The notes under the pieces are model-generated. The model did not search any database. It was not told where the DNA came from and saw only the letters and a program-made list of their open reading frames with translations. Shown in pieces: positions 1-8,572 of a stretch of 64,000 bases of DNA. Where the stretch lies: contig CAJTTB010000007.1 in NCBI GenBank assembly GCA_910579175.1, positions 1-64,000 on the forward strand. The letters run 5' to 3'. This stretch comes from an uncultured Oscillospiraceae bacterium. Its GTDB lineage: Bacteria > Bacillota > Clostridia > Oscillospirales > Ruminococcaceae. The position numbers and the translations under genes were made by a program. Positions within the stretch are counted from its first letter, which is position 1; every line of letters starts with the position of its first letter.

Positions 1-133
1 ATACCTTTTATTTTGTGCCTTCAGGCACACTTTCAATCAATACTATTTTTTATTATGGAGCCGGCAGCGTAGCTGATGTTTGTGTAATAACAAAAAGTAT
101 ACCTTTTATTTTTGTATCTTCAGACACATTTTA
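1..133 (-). repeat. Intergenic hairpin repeat, copy 1, cut by the window edge
   Basis: Read on the minus strand, this stretch has the same parts as the repeats at 40.3 and 46.5 kb: a short GTGCCT/GGCAC hairpin, the linker AAAATAAAAGGTAT, a T-rich arm ending TTGTTA, a variable core, and the complementary arm TAATAAAAAATA. About one and a third units are visible before the window begins. The core here (about 54-87) differs from the cores of the other copies. No coding potential is apparent. Confidence 0.8.
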
Positions 134-179
134 ATTTTATAAAGATACAAATGATAGATTATAATATATTCAAAGAAAT

Positions 180-209
180 GGCAGCTTTGATTTTAAAATC
201 AAAGCTGCC
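180..209 (-). terminator. Perfect 15-bp hairpin downstream of the TfoX-like gene
   Basis: A perfect palindrome built on GGCAGCTTTGATTTT and its complement lies 27 bases beyond the stop codon of the minus-strand TfoX-like gene. The T-run on the minus side is short and interrupted (CATTTCTTTG), so termination is likely but not certain. Confidence 0.6.
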
Positions 210-236
210 ATTATCATAATACTGAATAACAAAATT

Positions 237-572
237 TTATACTTCTTTAGAAGAAGTGTTCTTTTTTTTCTTAGGTAAGGGAAGTTCCTGATAAGTAGCC
301 AATATAAATTTTGTTATAAAACTGCGATCATCAATATGGTCTATCAAAAAATGTGCTTTTGCTCCGTTGTATGGTGCAGCTTGTTCACATTCTGGATAAA
401 TATCGATTCCAGCTTTTGTCTTTTTTACAAAAAATTGATTGTTACAAACAACACCAATTGGTTTCTCATTACAATAGATGGTATATTCTCCAAACATTTT
501 TTTATATGTAATTTCACCTGCATCGCTGATTTGGTCACACACATAGGTTACAAAATCCAAACTAGAAGCCAT
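237..572 (-). CDS. TfoX N-terminal-domain protein
   Basis: This 111-residue protein matches the stand-alone TfoX N-terminal domain (also seen in YjhX/Sxy-like proteins): an early KKMFGEYTIYCNEKPIG segment, a central VKKTKAG turn, and a PYNGAKAHFLID stretch around residues 67-78. The basic KKKK tail is probably disordered. It has no TfoX C-terminal domain, so a role as a competence regulator should not be assumed; many such single-domain proteins have no known function. It starts 8 bases after the stop of the DUF3795-like gene and is probably co-transcribed with it. An AGGTG ribosome site precedes the ATG. Confidence 0.8.
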   Translation of the reverse strand: MASSLDFVTYVCDQISDAGEITYKKMFGEYTIYCNEKPIGVVCNNQFFVKKTKAGIDIYPECEQAAPYNGAKAHFLIDHIDDRSFITKFILATYQELPLPKKKKNTSSKEV

Positions 573-580
573 AATAACAC

Positions 581-841
581 CTACTTTTTATAGGAACATT
601 TACATTGTTCTATTCGCTTTCCATCATCACCTTGCTGTTTATCATAAGCAAACTGTTTTAATAAGTCGCAGGGAAAATGGTTGCATTGTCCGCAATGTTC
701 GTATTTTTTTGTTTCACAACAGGATTTTACAGGGCAACTTTCTCCCCGAAATGGTTTTTTAATCATTACACAGCCTTGACAGCCCACTTGTTTTTGATAA
801 GAACATTCATTGCATAAAATACCACATCTTGATTCAATCAT
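581..841 (-). CDS. Small Cys-rich DUF3795-type protein
   Basis: An 86-residue protein with about twelve cysteines begins MIESRCGILCNECSYQ and continues with GCQGC, CPVKSC and CGQCNHFPCDLL segments. That order of Cys pairs is typical of the DUF3795 family, which is presumed to bind metal and whose function is unknown. I chose the ATG at 841 rather than an upstream in-frame ATG at 883 because an AAAGGAG ribosome site sits directly before it and the family starts near this point. The TfoX-like gene follows 8 bases downstream. Confidence 0.75.
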   Translation of the reverse strand: MIESRCGILCNECSYQKQVGCQGCVMIKKPFRGESCPVKSCCETKKYEHCGQCNHFPCDLLKQFAYDKQQGDDGKRIEQCKCSYKK

Positions 842-922
842 AAAAGTCTCCTTTGGCTCTGATAATAACACAAATGATATCATGGATTTACATGATTTGT
901 TTTGATATAGAGTTGGGCAAAT

Positions 923-2695
923 TTATGCTTGTTCCAGTTGAGCAGTATATAATTGATAATAAAGCCCTTTCTTTTTCATCAATTCTTCATGAGAGCCACT
1001 TTCTGCTACACCCTTATCTGCAATATATAAAATGCGGTCGCAATGTTGTATGGTAGAAAGTCGGTGCGCAATGATAAAGGAGGTTCTGCCCACCAATAAT
1101 TTTTGCAATCCTTCTTGCAATAGTTTTTCTGTTTTGGCATCAATAGAAGAGGTCGCCTCATCTAAGATTAAGATCTTTGGATCACAGAGCAATGTTCTAG
1201 CAAATGCAATCAGTTGTTTTTGCCCTTGGGATAACCTTCCACCTCGTTCTTGTACTTGAGTATAATAGCCATCTTCCATTTCTTCGATAAATTCAGAAGC
1301 GCGAACGGTTTCACATGCCTTTTTTATTTCTTCTTCTGTTGCGTCTAATTTTCCATATCGGATATTATCTATGATATTTCCAGAGAAGATAAAGCTATCT
1401 TGTAGCATGATTCCCATCTGAGAACGCAAAGAATGTAATGTGACTTGAGAAATATCATTTCCGTCTAATTTGACTGCACCGCCATTTACGTTGTAAAATC
1501 TAGAGATAAGATTGACAACGGTCGTTTTACCGGCTCCTGTTGGTCCAACCAATGCGATGCTTTCTCCCGCTTTGATATCTAGATTCAGATGTTCTAAGAT
1601 GTTTTTTGTACCATCATAAGAGAAGGTGACATCTTCAAAGACAACATTTCCTGTAATGGGTGGAAGAAGTGTCGCATGTTCTGCATTTTTAACTGTAACA
1701 GGTTCATCAATGGTTTCAAAGATACGCTCTAAATAAGAAAGTGTATTGATTAAATTGTTATAGAGGTTTGCAATATTTAAAATGGGTTGCCACAATCTCC
1801 AAGCATAATCTCCCATAGTAACCAATATACCAAAAGAAACAACTTGTGCGGTCCACGCAATTCCACCTAAATACATTAAGGATATTACGATAACTGATAT
1901 ATTGTCTACAGTAAATGGTACAAAGTTGGACAAACGCACAGCATACATAACAGCATCTTTGTTGGCACGATTGAGTTTATCAAATATATTTGCGTTTTCT
2001 TTTTGACGGACAAAACTCTGTGTGATTTTCGTTCCATCAATACTTTCTTGAAAGTAGGCATTGAGGTTAGAATTCTTGTTGCTAACTGCTTGCCAAGAGC
2101 GGCGCTGTTTTGGTTTGATGATAAAGATAAAAATCAAAAACACAGGTACACCTGTCAGTACAATTAAGGTCAATTGAACATTGGTTGTAAACATAAAGAT
2201 TAAGATAAAAATAATGTTAAATGTTTCTAGTACAAAGTTGATAATACCATTGGAAAGCATATCCGAAACATTGTTTACATAGTTGACGATACGAACTAAA
2301 ATTTTTCCATGGGGGCGGTCATCATAATACTGAAAGGAAAGTTCTTGTAAATGTTCAAATAAATCTTTACGAATATCATAGATGATATCTTGACCCACAT
2401 AAGCCATGTATTTAGAACGAATTAAGGCGAAAAATACACTCAGTCCAATTAATGCTGCCATTGCAATCGCCAACAACAAGAGCTGTGGAAAATCTTGATT
2501 GGGAATGGTATAGTCCACTGCATATCCGACAATTTTCGGGGTGATGAGCGCGCAAATAACCGATAATCCAGAAAGAACCAGCGATAAAATCATTTTTTTA
2601 GAATGTTTTTTAATATAAATAAAAGAGCGTTTGAGATGTTTTATATTAAAGGGAGACTCTAGATTTTCATCGACATCAAATTTATTTCTTGCCAT
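923..2695 (-). CDS. ABC exporter half-transporter with the catalytic ATPase domain
   Basis: This is a 590-residue type IV ABC exporter subunit: six membrane segments in roughly residues 35-330, then a nucleotide-binding domain. The Walker A (GPTGAGKTT, near residue 385), Walker B with catalytic Glu (ILILDEATSS) and switch His (IIAHRLST) are all intact, but the signature is LSQGQ rather than LSGGQ. Its ATG abuts the stop of the upstream partner with no intervening base, and its GGAGG ribosome site lies inside that gene. The pair should form one heterodimer. Heterodimers of this type (BmrCD, TM287/288) export drugs, lipids or peptides; the substrate cannot be read from the sequence. Confidence 0.93.
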   Translation of the reverse strand: MARNKFDVDENLESPFNIKHLKRSFIYIKKHSKKMILSLVLSGLSVICALITPKIVGYAVDYTIPNQDFPQLLLLAIAMAALIGLSVFFALIRSKYMAYVGQDIIYDIRKDLFEHLQELSFQYYDDRPHGKILVRIVNYVNNVSDMLSNGIINFVLETFNIIFILIFMFTTNVQLTLIVLTGVPVFLIFIFIIKPKQRRSWQAVSNKNSNLNAYFQESIDGTKITQSFVRQKENANIFDKLNRANKDAVMYAVRLSNFVPFTVDNISVIVISLMYLGGIAWTAQVVSFGILVTMGDYAWRLWQPILNIANLYNNLINTLSYLERIFETIDEPVTVKNAEHATLLPPITGNVVFEDVTFSYDGTKNILEHLNLDIKAGESIALVGPTGAGKTTVVNLISRFYNVNGGAVKLDGNDISQVTLHSLRSQMGIMLQDSFIFSGNIIDNIRYGKLDATEEEIKKACETVRASEFIEEMEDGYYTQVQERGGRLSQGQKQLIAFARTLLCDPKILILDEATSSIDAKTEKLLQEGLQKLLVGRTSFIIAHRLSTIQHCDRILYIADKGVAESGSHEELMKKKGLYYQLYTAQLEQA

Positions 2696-4465
2696 TTAAC
2701 ACACCTCCTGTTCTAATGATGAAATGCCGTTTTGAAGCAAGTAGACTTCATAGTAATAGCCTTTTTGTTTGAGCAATTCTTCATGAGTTCCGTATTCGAT
2801 GATATTACCCTTATCCATTATCACAATTTTGTCTGCGCGTTTGGTAGTGGAAATACGCTGCGCAATGATAATTTTGGTACAGGGAAAATCTAAGTTGGCT
2901 AAGCTATTTTGAATGAATTTTTCTGTTTCCAAATCCACAGCAGAAGTGGTATCATCTAAAATGAGGATAGATGGACGCACTGCCAATGCACGTGCAAGAG
3001 CAATACGTTGTTTTTGCCCTCCTGAAAGACCTGTACCACGTTCCCCAACAATGGTTTGAAATCCATCTGATGTTTTGTCAATGAAATCTGCCGCGGAAAT
3101 TTCTGCAAAATGTCGTACTTCATCTTCACTTAAAGAGAGATCCCCATATGCAATATTTCCATCAATGGTATCGGAGAATAAAAAGACATCTTGGCTTGCT
3201 AAACCGATATTTTTTCTCAAAGTATTTAAGTCGTACTTTCGCACATCAATTCCATCTATGGTAACTTTTCCAGAAGTGACATCGACAAATCGGTCAATAC
3301 AGTTGATAAGAGTTGTTTTTCCTGCTCCAGTACTTCCCATAATGGCAACGGTTTCACCCGCTTTGATATCTAGATTGATATGGTTTAAAATATTGGTTTT
3401 ATGCATTGATACACAGACGTCCTGAAAAGAAATAACACCTTGCAGTTTTTCTGTTTTCACAATTGCGTCTGGATGATTTTTGATATCAGGTTTGCTGTAG
3501 TAGAGTTCAATGACCTTGTTGATGCTGGCAAAGAAGCGTTGGGAATCGTTTAACAACATACCGAGCATTCTCATGGGAATGCAAAGCGTCCAACACAGAG
3601 AGTTAAATGCCAAAAATGTACCTGCGGTAATTCTACCAATCATCATAAAATAGCCACCGACCAATAATACGGCAATGGCAAGTGCTTGAGATAATCCCTC
3701 TACTGCGGGGAAATAGCGCAGCCAAGTAAGGGTGGTTTTTAAATTGGCATTGCGGTAATCCAGATTTTTTTCATCAAATTTTTTTATTTCATAGGCTTCT
3801 TGTGCAAATGCCTTTACGACACGATTTCCCTCAATATTTTCTTGTGCATTGCTGTTGAGTAGGGAAAGGCGTTCACGTAAATCTACAAAATAAGGACCAA
3901 CTTTATTACTAAACAGACGTGTAACCCAGAAAATAAATGGTGTGATTGCAAGTAGGGAAAGGGTTAGCAAAACATCTTTGGAAAACATATAGATGCTGGT
4001 TGCCACAAATAAGAAAAGACATTCTAATAAACAACGACTGATAAAGGCAATTCCATGTTTTCCCATTTCCAAGTCACCAGTTAAGCGCGTCATCAAATCG
4101 CCAGTGCGGTGGTTGGAGTAAAATTTCATGTCTTGGGATTGGAGCTTATCATATAGTTCTGCTTTGATGTTGAATAAAAATTTTTGACCACAGTTTTCAT
4201 AAACAACCATAGAAATATAACGAAGTGTTGTTCTTAAAAGTGTAAATCCAATCATACAAGCAACTAAAACATAAAGTGTATGGATGAGTGGTTTTAAGTT
4301 GTCTTGTTGTTTGGGAAGTTGATAGACAACTTCATCTACAATTTTTTGGCTGATAATAGGGTTGATTAATTGCATAATTTGCAGTATTGCAGTTGAGATT
4401 AGGGCAAAGATATAACTTTTTTGGAATCCTTTCATATTCTCCCATACCCATCGAATTTGCTGCAT
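2696..4465 (-). CDS. ABC exporter half-transporter with a degenerate ATPase domain
   Basis: This 589-residue partner of the downstream exporter has a normal Walker A (GSTGAGKTT) and signature (LSGGQ). Its Walker B reads ILILDDTTSAVD, so the catalytic Glu is Asp, and its switch motif reads IIIAQRIST, so the His is Gln. These are the marks of the degenerate NBD in asymmetric exporters. Its intact LSGGQ completes the consensus site using the other subunit's Walker A/B, while its own Walker A/B faces the altered LSQGQ. A very strong AAAGGAGGAGG ribosome site precedes the ATG. The gene is divergent from an AraC-type regulator, its likely controller. Confidence 0.93.
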   Translation of the reverse strand: MQQIRWVWENMKGFQKSYIFALISTAILQIMQLINPIISQKIVDEVVYQLPKQQDNLKPLIHTLYVLVACMIGFTLLRTTLRYISMVVYENCGQKFLFNIKAELYDKLQSQDMKFYSNHRTGDLMTRLTGDLEMGKHGIAFISRCLLECLFLFVATSIYMFSKDVLLTLSLLAITPFIFWVTRLFSNKVGPYFVDLRERLSLLNSNAQENIEGNRVVKAFAQEAYEIKKFDEKNLDYRNANLKTTLTWLRYFPAVEGLSQALAIAVLLVGGYFMMIGRITAGTFLAFNSLCWTLCIPMRMLGMLLNDSQRFFASINKVIELYYSKPDIKNHPDAIVKTEKLQGVISFQDVCVSMHKTNILNHINLDIKAGETVAIMGSTGAGKTTLINCIDRFVDVTSGKVTIDGIDVRKYDLNTLRKNIGLASQDVFLFSDTIDGNIAYGDLSLSEDEVRHFAEISAADFIDKTSDGFQTIVGERGTGLSGGQKQRIALARALAVRPSILILDDTTSAVDLETEKFIQNSLANLDFPCTKIIIAQRISTTKRADKIVIMDKGNIIEYGTHEELLKQKGYYYEVYLLQNGISSLEQEVC

Positions 4466-4767
4466 AGTTCCTCCTCCTTTGATTTGATTATAAATTTTGT
4501 TGGTGAATGGTTGTTTGGTCTTGATGGATGTTTAAGCATTATATCTGATATAAAAACAGAAAAGGGAAGAAAAACAGGTTGAATTAAAAAAAATGCAAGA
4601 TATTCTTGTATTTTTCAAAAATTAGAATATAATAGAATCAAATGGACTTCGCTTAAAAATGAAATTATAAACCGACAATTTAGCAATTTTTTAAAGTTGT
4701 AGCTTTTTTATCGCCCAAAAAAAGTGATTTTAAAAAGGCAAGAAATTATTAGAAACGAGGTGAAATA
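4466..4767. other. 302-bp divergent promoter region between the exporter and araC-type genes
   Basis: No gene is visible here. The region holds the ribosome site of the exporter operon at its left end, a TATAAT-like element on the minus strand near 4540, and the sigma-A promoter of the AraC-type gene at 4606-4633. An A/T-rich leader of about 130 bases follows that promoter. I see no clear riboswitch or terminator in the leader. Confidence 0.6.
4606..4633 (+). promoter_or_regulatory. Sigma-A promoter of the AraC-family gene
   Basis: TTGTAT at 4606-4611 and TATAAT at 4628-4633 are separated by 16 bases. Confidence 0.6.
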
Positions 4768-5616
4768 ATGTCTGCCAAAACGCCTTATTTTATAAAAGTA
4801 AAATCATTTTATAGTGTAAAATTTAAAGAAAGTCATACATGCCCTCATCGTCATACTTCCGAATATGAAATGATGTATGTCACTTCTGGAGAATGTCAAA
4901 TGGTAGTTGACAAAAAAGAATACATTTTAAAAGAAGGTCAATTTATGATCATAAAAGAAAAAGTGTATCATCAGCTCACCATACAACAAGGACAATCTTG
5001 TCATATTCTCAACTTGCAATTTATATTGACCAAAAAAAACACAGGAATTGATGTAACAGAATTTTTTTATCAATATCCACAGGCTGCGAAGTTGTTTGAT
5101 TTAGATTATATCTATACGAGCGACCGTGTTCGACTTTGTTCTGCAATGAAGGATTTGATTGCAGAAATGGAATCCAGCACTTCTGACCCTTATTATCAAC
5201 AAGTTCTTTGTACACGGATGTTAATTGAATTGTTGAGGTGTTATGAGTATCGAGAGATTAAAACAGGTATTATCTATACCCGAAAAGCGACAGAGTACAT
5301 TGCTACACACTTTGAAGATGATTTGAATGTAGCGAAGATTGCACAGGTAGCTGGCATTAATGATGCGTATTTGCAAACATTATTTAAAAAACAGTACGGT
5401 GTTTCAATTATTACTTATTTGAATACTGTTAGAATGCAGAAAGCACAATTTTTATTAAAGAATAGCAATTTAAAGATAACAACAATTGCATTTGCCTGTG
5501 GATTTAACTCGCGTCAGCACTTTGGATATAGTTTTCAAAAAATGTTTGGACTTTCTCCAAATGAATACCGTCATAAAAACAATACACATTCTAGTAGTAC
5601 CACCAAAATCATTTAG
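4768..5616 (+). CDS. AraC-family transcriptional regulator with N-terminal cupin
   Basis: The 282-residue protein has an N-terminal cupin-like sensor (CPHRHTSEYEMMYVTSGE, about residues 24-41, and later KEGQFMIIKEKVYHQL). Its C-terminal double helix-turn-helix runs from about 185 to 275, with the AraC signature IAFACGFNSRQHFGYSFQ and FGLSPNEYR. It is probably a DNA-binding activator or repressor whose cupin domain senses a small molecule. It lies divergent from the heterodimeric ABC exporter across a shared promoter region, which suggests local control of that exporter. The HD-domain gene begins 15 bases after its stop. Confidence 0.9.
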   Translation: MSAKTPYFIKVKSFYSVKFKESHTCPHRHTSEYEMMYVTSGECQMVVDKKEYILKEGQFMIIKEKVYHQLTIQQGQSCHILNLQFILTKKNTGIDVTEFFYQYPQAAKLFDLDYIYTSDRVRLCSAMKDLIAEMESSTSDPYYQQVLCTRMLIELLRCYEYREIKTGIIYTRKATEYIATHFEDDLNVAKIAQVAGINDAYLQTLFKKQYGVSIITYLNTVRMQKAQFLLKNSNLKITTIAFACGFNSRQHFGYSFQKMFGLSPNEYRHKNNTHSSSTTKII

Positions 5617-5631
5617 AAAGGGATTGTTAAG

Positions 5632-6291
5632 ATGTTGACTATTACAAATATTCGCAATAACGCAGCGATTAAAACTTATATTGCAAAGGCAGATGAAGCC
5701 TTGATTGCATTGGGATATACAGAGCACAGTTTTGCCCATGTGACAAAGGTGGCTGATTTTGCCCAAAGATTATTATTGGATTTGGGATATGACAAACGAA
5801 AGGCAGAACTTGCTTGGATTGCGGGTTATCTACATGATATCGGAAATGTGATCAATCGCATTGACCATGCGCAAAGTGGAGCGGTAATGGCATTTCGTAT
5901 TTTGGACAAACTGGAAGCAGATGCAGAGGAGCTTTCCACTATCGTTAGTGCAATTGGAAATCATGATGAAAGTACCGCTTTTCCAGTAAATGAGGTGGCA
6001 GCGGCACTGATATTGGCGGATAAAACCGATGTGCGAAGAACCAGAGTACGCAATCCTGATTTTGCCACCTTTGATATTCATGACCGTGTAAACTATGCAG
6101 TGAAACAGGCAAATACCTATTTGACACAAGACCATATGGCGATTGTTTTGGAATTGGATATTGACAGTAGCATTTCTTCTGTGATGGATTATTTTGAAAT
6201 CTTTTTGCATCGAATGTTACTGTGTAGAAAGGCAGCAGAAAAGTTATCACTAAAATTTAAATTGATAGTCAATGGACAAAATTTGATGTAA
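5632..6291 (+). CDS. HD-domain phosphohydrolase
   Basis: This 219-residue protein carries an HD metal site: an early HSFAHVTKV (first His, near residue 31), the HD pair in GYLHDIGN (near residue 68), and a downstream GNHDE and ADKTD. That fits a metal-dependent phosphohydrolase fold of the HD superfamily. The substrate, whether nucleotide, cyclic dinucleotide or something else, cannot be inferred. The family assignment is secure, the function is not. It follows the AraC-type gene at 15 bases with an AAAGGG ribosome site and may share its transcript. Confidence 0.85.
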   Translation: MLTITNIRNNAAIKTYIAKADEALIALGYTEHSFAHVTKVADFAQRLLLDLGYDKRKAELAWIAGYLHDIGNVINRIDHAQSGAVMAFRILDKLEADAEELSTIVSAIGNHDESTAFPVNEVAAALILADKTDVRRTRVRNPDFATFDIHDRVNYAVKQANTYLTQDHMAIVLELDIDSSISSVMDYFEIFLHRMLLCRKAAEKLSLKFKLIVNGQNLM

Positions 6292-6325
6292 TGGGATATA
6301 AAAGAATAAAGAGGATGTGTTTATT

Positions 6326-7138
6326 TTGGAATATGAATTAATTGATTTTGAATCTGATTTTTGGGAGCGATATCGGGGCGCTTATGGAAATATAAAAGAA
6401 TGGGTTCAGATATTGGTACAGGATACACAAAGGCAACAGGAAAGTTATCAAGAGGCTTTTGATAATTTATCCCAAAGTATCACCCATCAGATGAGTTTTT
6501 ATCCAGCTACTTATCTGGTAGTTCCTTATCTGTTGGAGTTATTGAATCGTATGCAACAACAACATGATTTTGATTGGCAGTGTAAAATCATAGAAGTTGT
6601 GGGCACTTGTTTGGCAACTCAATCACAAGAGTATCCTGTAGAAGTAGAAAAAGAATTGATTGAAAATTACCAAAGATGTGTGAATATTTTTAAAGAAAAA
6701 ACCAAACAATTGATTGCATGTTATCAAGCACAGTTAAAACAATTGGATTGGAATACAAAGAATTATTTTGAAACAGCAGTATTGTCAATTTTAGGAGATA
6801 GTCAAGCGGCATTTGCTATCATTCTATCTGGTTGGACTGATTGTAATATTGCCTGCAAACAATGTGATTTTTATGATGAAAATTTGGATTTAGAGATAGA
6901 AGAACAGCGTCAAAAAATCATTCCAGCAGACACCCTAATGGATAAATGGGACAACCAATCTTTACAGAATACTTATCTTTGGTTTTGTAATTTATTGCAT
7001 TTATTGGGTGATGAGAAGTCTCAAGAGAAGCTTCGTTATTACTATGGAACCTATACTTGTCCAGAATGTGGAAAACAGGGGCTGGTCATTGAAATGATGA
7101 AGCATTATCTATCAGATGAGTGGCAAGACGCCCAATAG
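6326..7138 (+). CDS. Unrecognised 270-residue protein with C-terminal CxxC
   Basis: I do not recognise this family. The protein is mostly helical, with many Gln, Glu and Lys. It has a short hydrophobic stretch near residues 65-80 (ATYLVVPYLLELL) and a possible zinc ribbon half (TCPECGKQG) close to the C-terminus, plus NIACKQCDF in the middle. I prefer the TTG at 6326, 11 bases after GAGG; the GTG at 6317 would sit only two bases from that site. It lies between the HD protein and pepT, reading the same way, with gaps of 34 and 38 bases. Confidence 0.65.
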   Translation: MEYELIDFESDFWERYRGAYGNIKEWVQILVQDTQRQQESYQEAFDNLSQSITHQMSFYPATYLVVPYLLELLNRMQQQHDFDWQCKIIEVVGTCLATQSQEYPVEVEKELIENYQRCVNIFKEKTKQLIACYQAQLKQLDWNTKNYFETAVLSILGDSQAAFAIILSGWTDCNIACKQCDFYDENLDLEIEEQRQKIIPADTLMDKWDNQSLQNTYLWFCNLLHLLGDEKSQEKLRYYYGTYTCPECGKQGLVIEMMKHYLSDEWQDAQ

Positions 7139-7176
7139 TGGACAATATAAATAATCAAATATAGGAGGAAAGCATT

Positions 7177-8400
7177 ATGAGAGCTTATGAAAGATTTTTA
7201 AACTATGTGAAGATAGATACAACATCTTCTGAACAGTCTCAAACATCACCGACTACCAGCAAACAATTCGATCTTGCAAATCATTTGGCACAAGAAATGA
7301 AAGAAATGGGAATACAGCAGGTTCGTGTAACAGAATACTGTTATGTTTATGGAGTGATTCCAGCGACTGATGGATATGAAAATCAGCCAGCAGTGGGTTT
7401 GATTGCCCATATGGATACCACTCCAGAGGCAAGTGGAAGTCATGTCAATCCACAAATCATTTCGGATTATGATGGAAACGATATCGTATTAAAAAATCAA
7501 TTGGTGATTTCTAAAAAACATTTTCCACATTTAGAACGCTTAAAGGGCAGAACATTGATAACAACAGATGGTACAACGTTGTTGGGAAGCGATGATAAAG
7601 CGGGAATTGCGGAGATTTTAACAGCATGTGAGCAGATTTTGACCCAACAAATTCCACATGGAAAGATTTGTATTGCCTTCACGCCTGATGAAGAAGTTGG
7701 ACAGGGAACCAACCATTTTGATGTAGAGGGCTTTGGAGCAGATTTTGCCTATACAGTAGATGGCGGGGAAGAAGGAGAATTGGAATTTGAAAATTTTAAC
7801 GGTGCTGATGCAGATTTTGAAATTACCGGTTATGCCATTCATCCTGGCAGTGCCAAAAATCGCATGATAAATGCCAGTCTGGTGGCGATGGAAATCAACG
7901 CTATGCTTCCAAGCGGAGATGTGCCCGCCAAAACGGAAGGATATCAAGGATTTTATCATTTGGTTTCTATGAAGGGCAATACAGAACAAGCAAGTTTGCA
8001 CTATATTATTCGTGACCATGATAAATACCTATTTAAAGCGAGAAAAGATACTATGCGCCATATAGAACAACTCATCAATGAAAAATATGGTGAACATACA
8101 GTTGTTTTAACGATAAATGACAGATATTATAATATGAATGAAGTTTTAAAAGACAAGATGTTTTTGGTTGATTATGCAAAAACAGCAATGGAACATGTGG
8201 GTGTAAAACCGATTGTAGTGGCGATTCGAGGGGGAACAGATGGCGCGAGGTTAAGTTTTATGGGACTGCCTTGTCCAAACCTTGGAACAGGCGGCTTTGC
8301 AGGACATGGACCTTATGAACATATTACGGTAGAGGGTATGGATATTACTGTAAAAATAATTATAGAGTTGTTAAAGATTTATACAGAATTTAAAGTATAA
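7177..8400 (+). CDS. pepT: Peptidase T (tripeptide aminopeptidase)
   Basis: The 407-residue protein is a full-length M20 metallopeptidase that removes N-terminal residues from tripeptides in the cytoplasm. Its family marks are GLIAHMDTTPE (zinc His and Asp, near residue 80), GSDDKAGIAEIL (bridging Asp), FTPDEEVGQGT (catalytic Glu pair), VDGGEEGELE and the C-terminal GTGGFAGHGPYEH. The N-terminal sequence YERFLNYVKIDTTS is typical of PepT. A strong ATAGGAGG ribosome site precedes the ATG. Two hairpins follow the gene. Confidence 0.96.
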   Translation: MRAYERFLNYVKIDTTSSEQSQTSPTTSKQFDLANHLAQEMKEMGIQQVRVTEYCYVYGVIPATDGYENQPAVGLIAHMDTTPEASGSHVNPQIISDYDGNDIVLKNQLVISKKHFPHLERLKGRTLITTDGTTLLGSDDKAGIAEILTACEQILTQQIPHGKICIAFTPDEEVGQGTNHFDVEGFGADFAYTVDGGEEGELEFENFNGADADFEITGYAIHPGSAKNRMINASLVAMEINAMLPSGDVPAKTEGYQGFYHLVSMKGNTEQASLHYIIRDHDKYLFKARKDTMRHIEQLINEKYGEHTVVLTINDRYYNMNEVLKDKMFLVDYAKTAMEHVGVKPIVVAIRGGTDGARLSFMGLPCPNLGTGGFAGHGPYEHITVEGMDITVKIIIELLKIYTEFKV

Positions 8401-8421
8401 TTGAAATATATCGTAAATGCA

Positions 8422-8466
8422 AAGAGAATTTGAAGGGTATCTATTTGGTACTCCTCAAATTCTCTT
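8422..8466 (+). terminator. Hairpin 3' of pepT
   Basis: AAGAGAATTTGA at 8422-8433 pairs with TCAAATTCTCTT at 8455-8466. It lacks a following T-run on the plus strand, so it may be an mRNA-stabilising or pausing hairpin rather than a terminator. Confidence 0.45.
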
Positions 8467-8495
8467 AAAAAATATAGGAATTTTACTCAAAAATA

Positions 8496-8529
8496 AAAAG
8501 TCGTCCAGTAAGAAAACAGACGACTTTTT
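8496..8529. terminator. Bidirectional terminator between pepT and the MCP gene
   Basis: AAAAAGTCGTC at 8496-8506 pairs with GACGACTTTTT at 8519-8529. The A and T tails suit termination from both convergent sides. Confidence 0.85.
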
Positions 8530-8572
8530 ATACTGCTATTGTTTATCCATAATGATTTGTAGATTATCTCAA

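Noticed and set aside
237..841. A competence regulation role for the TfoX-like pair
   Set aside because: Only the TfoX N-terminal domain is present and no competence machinery is nearby, apart from a ComEC-type hydrolase that lacks the DNA channel.
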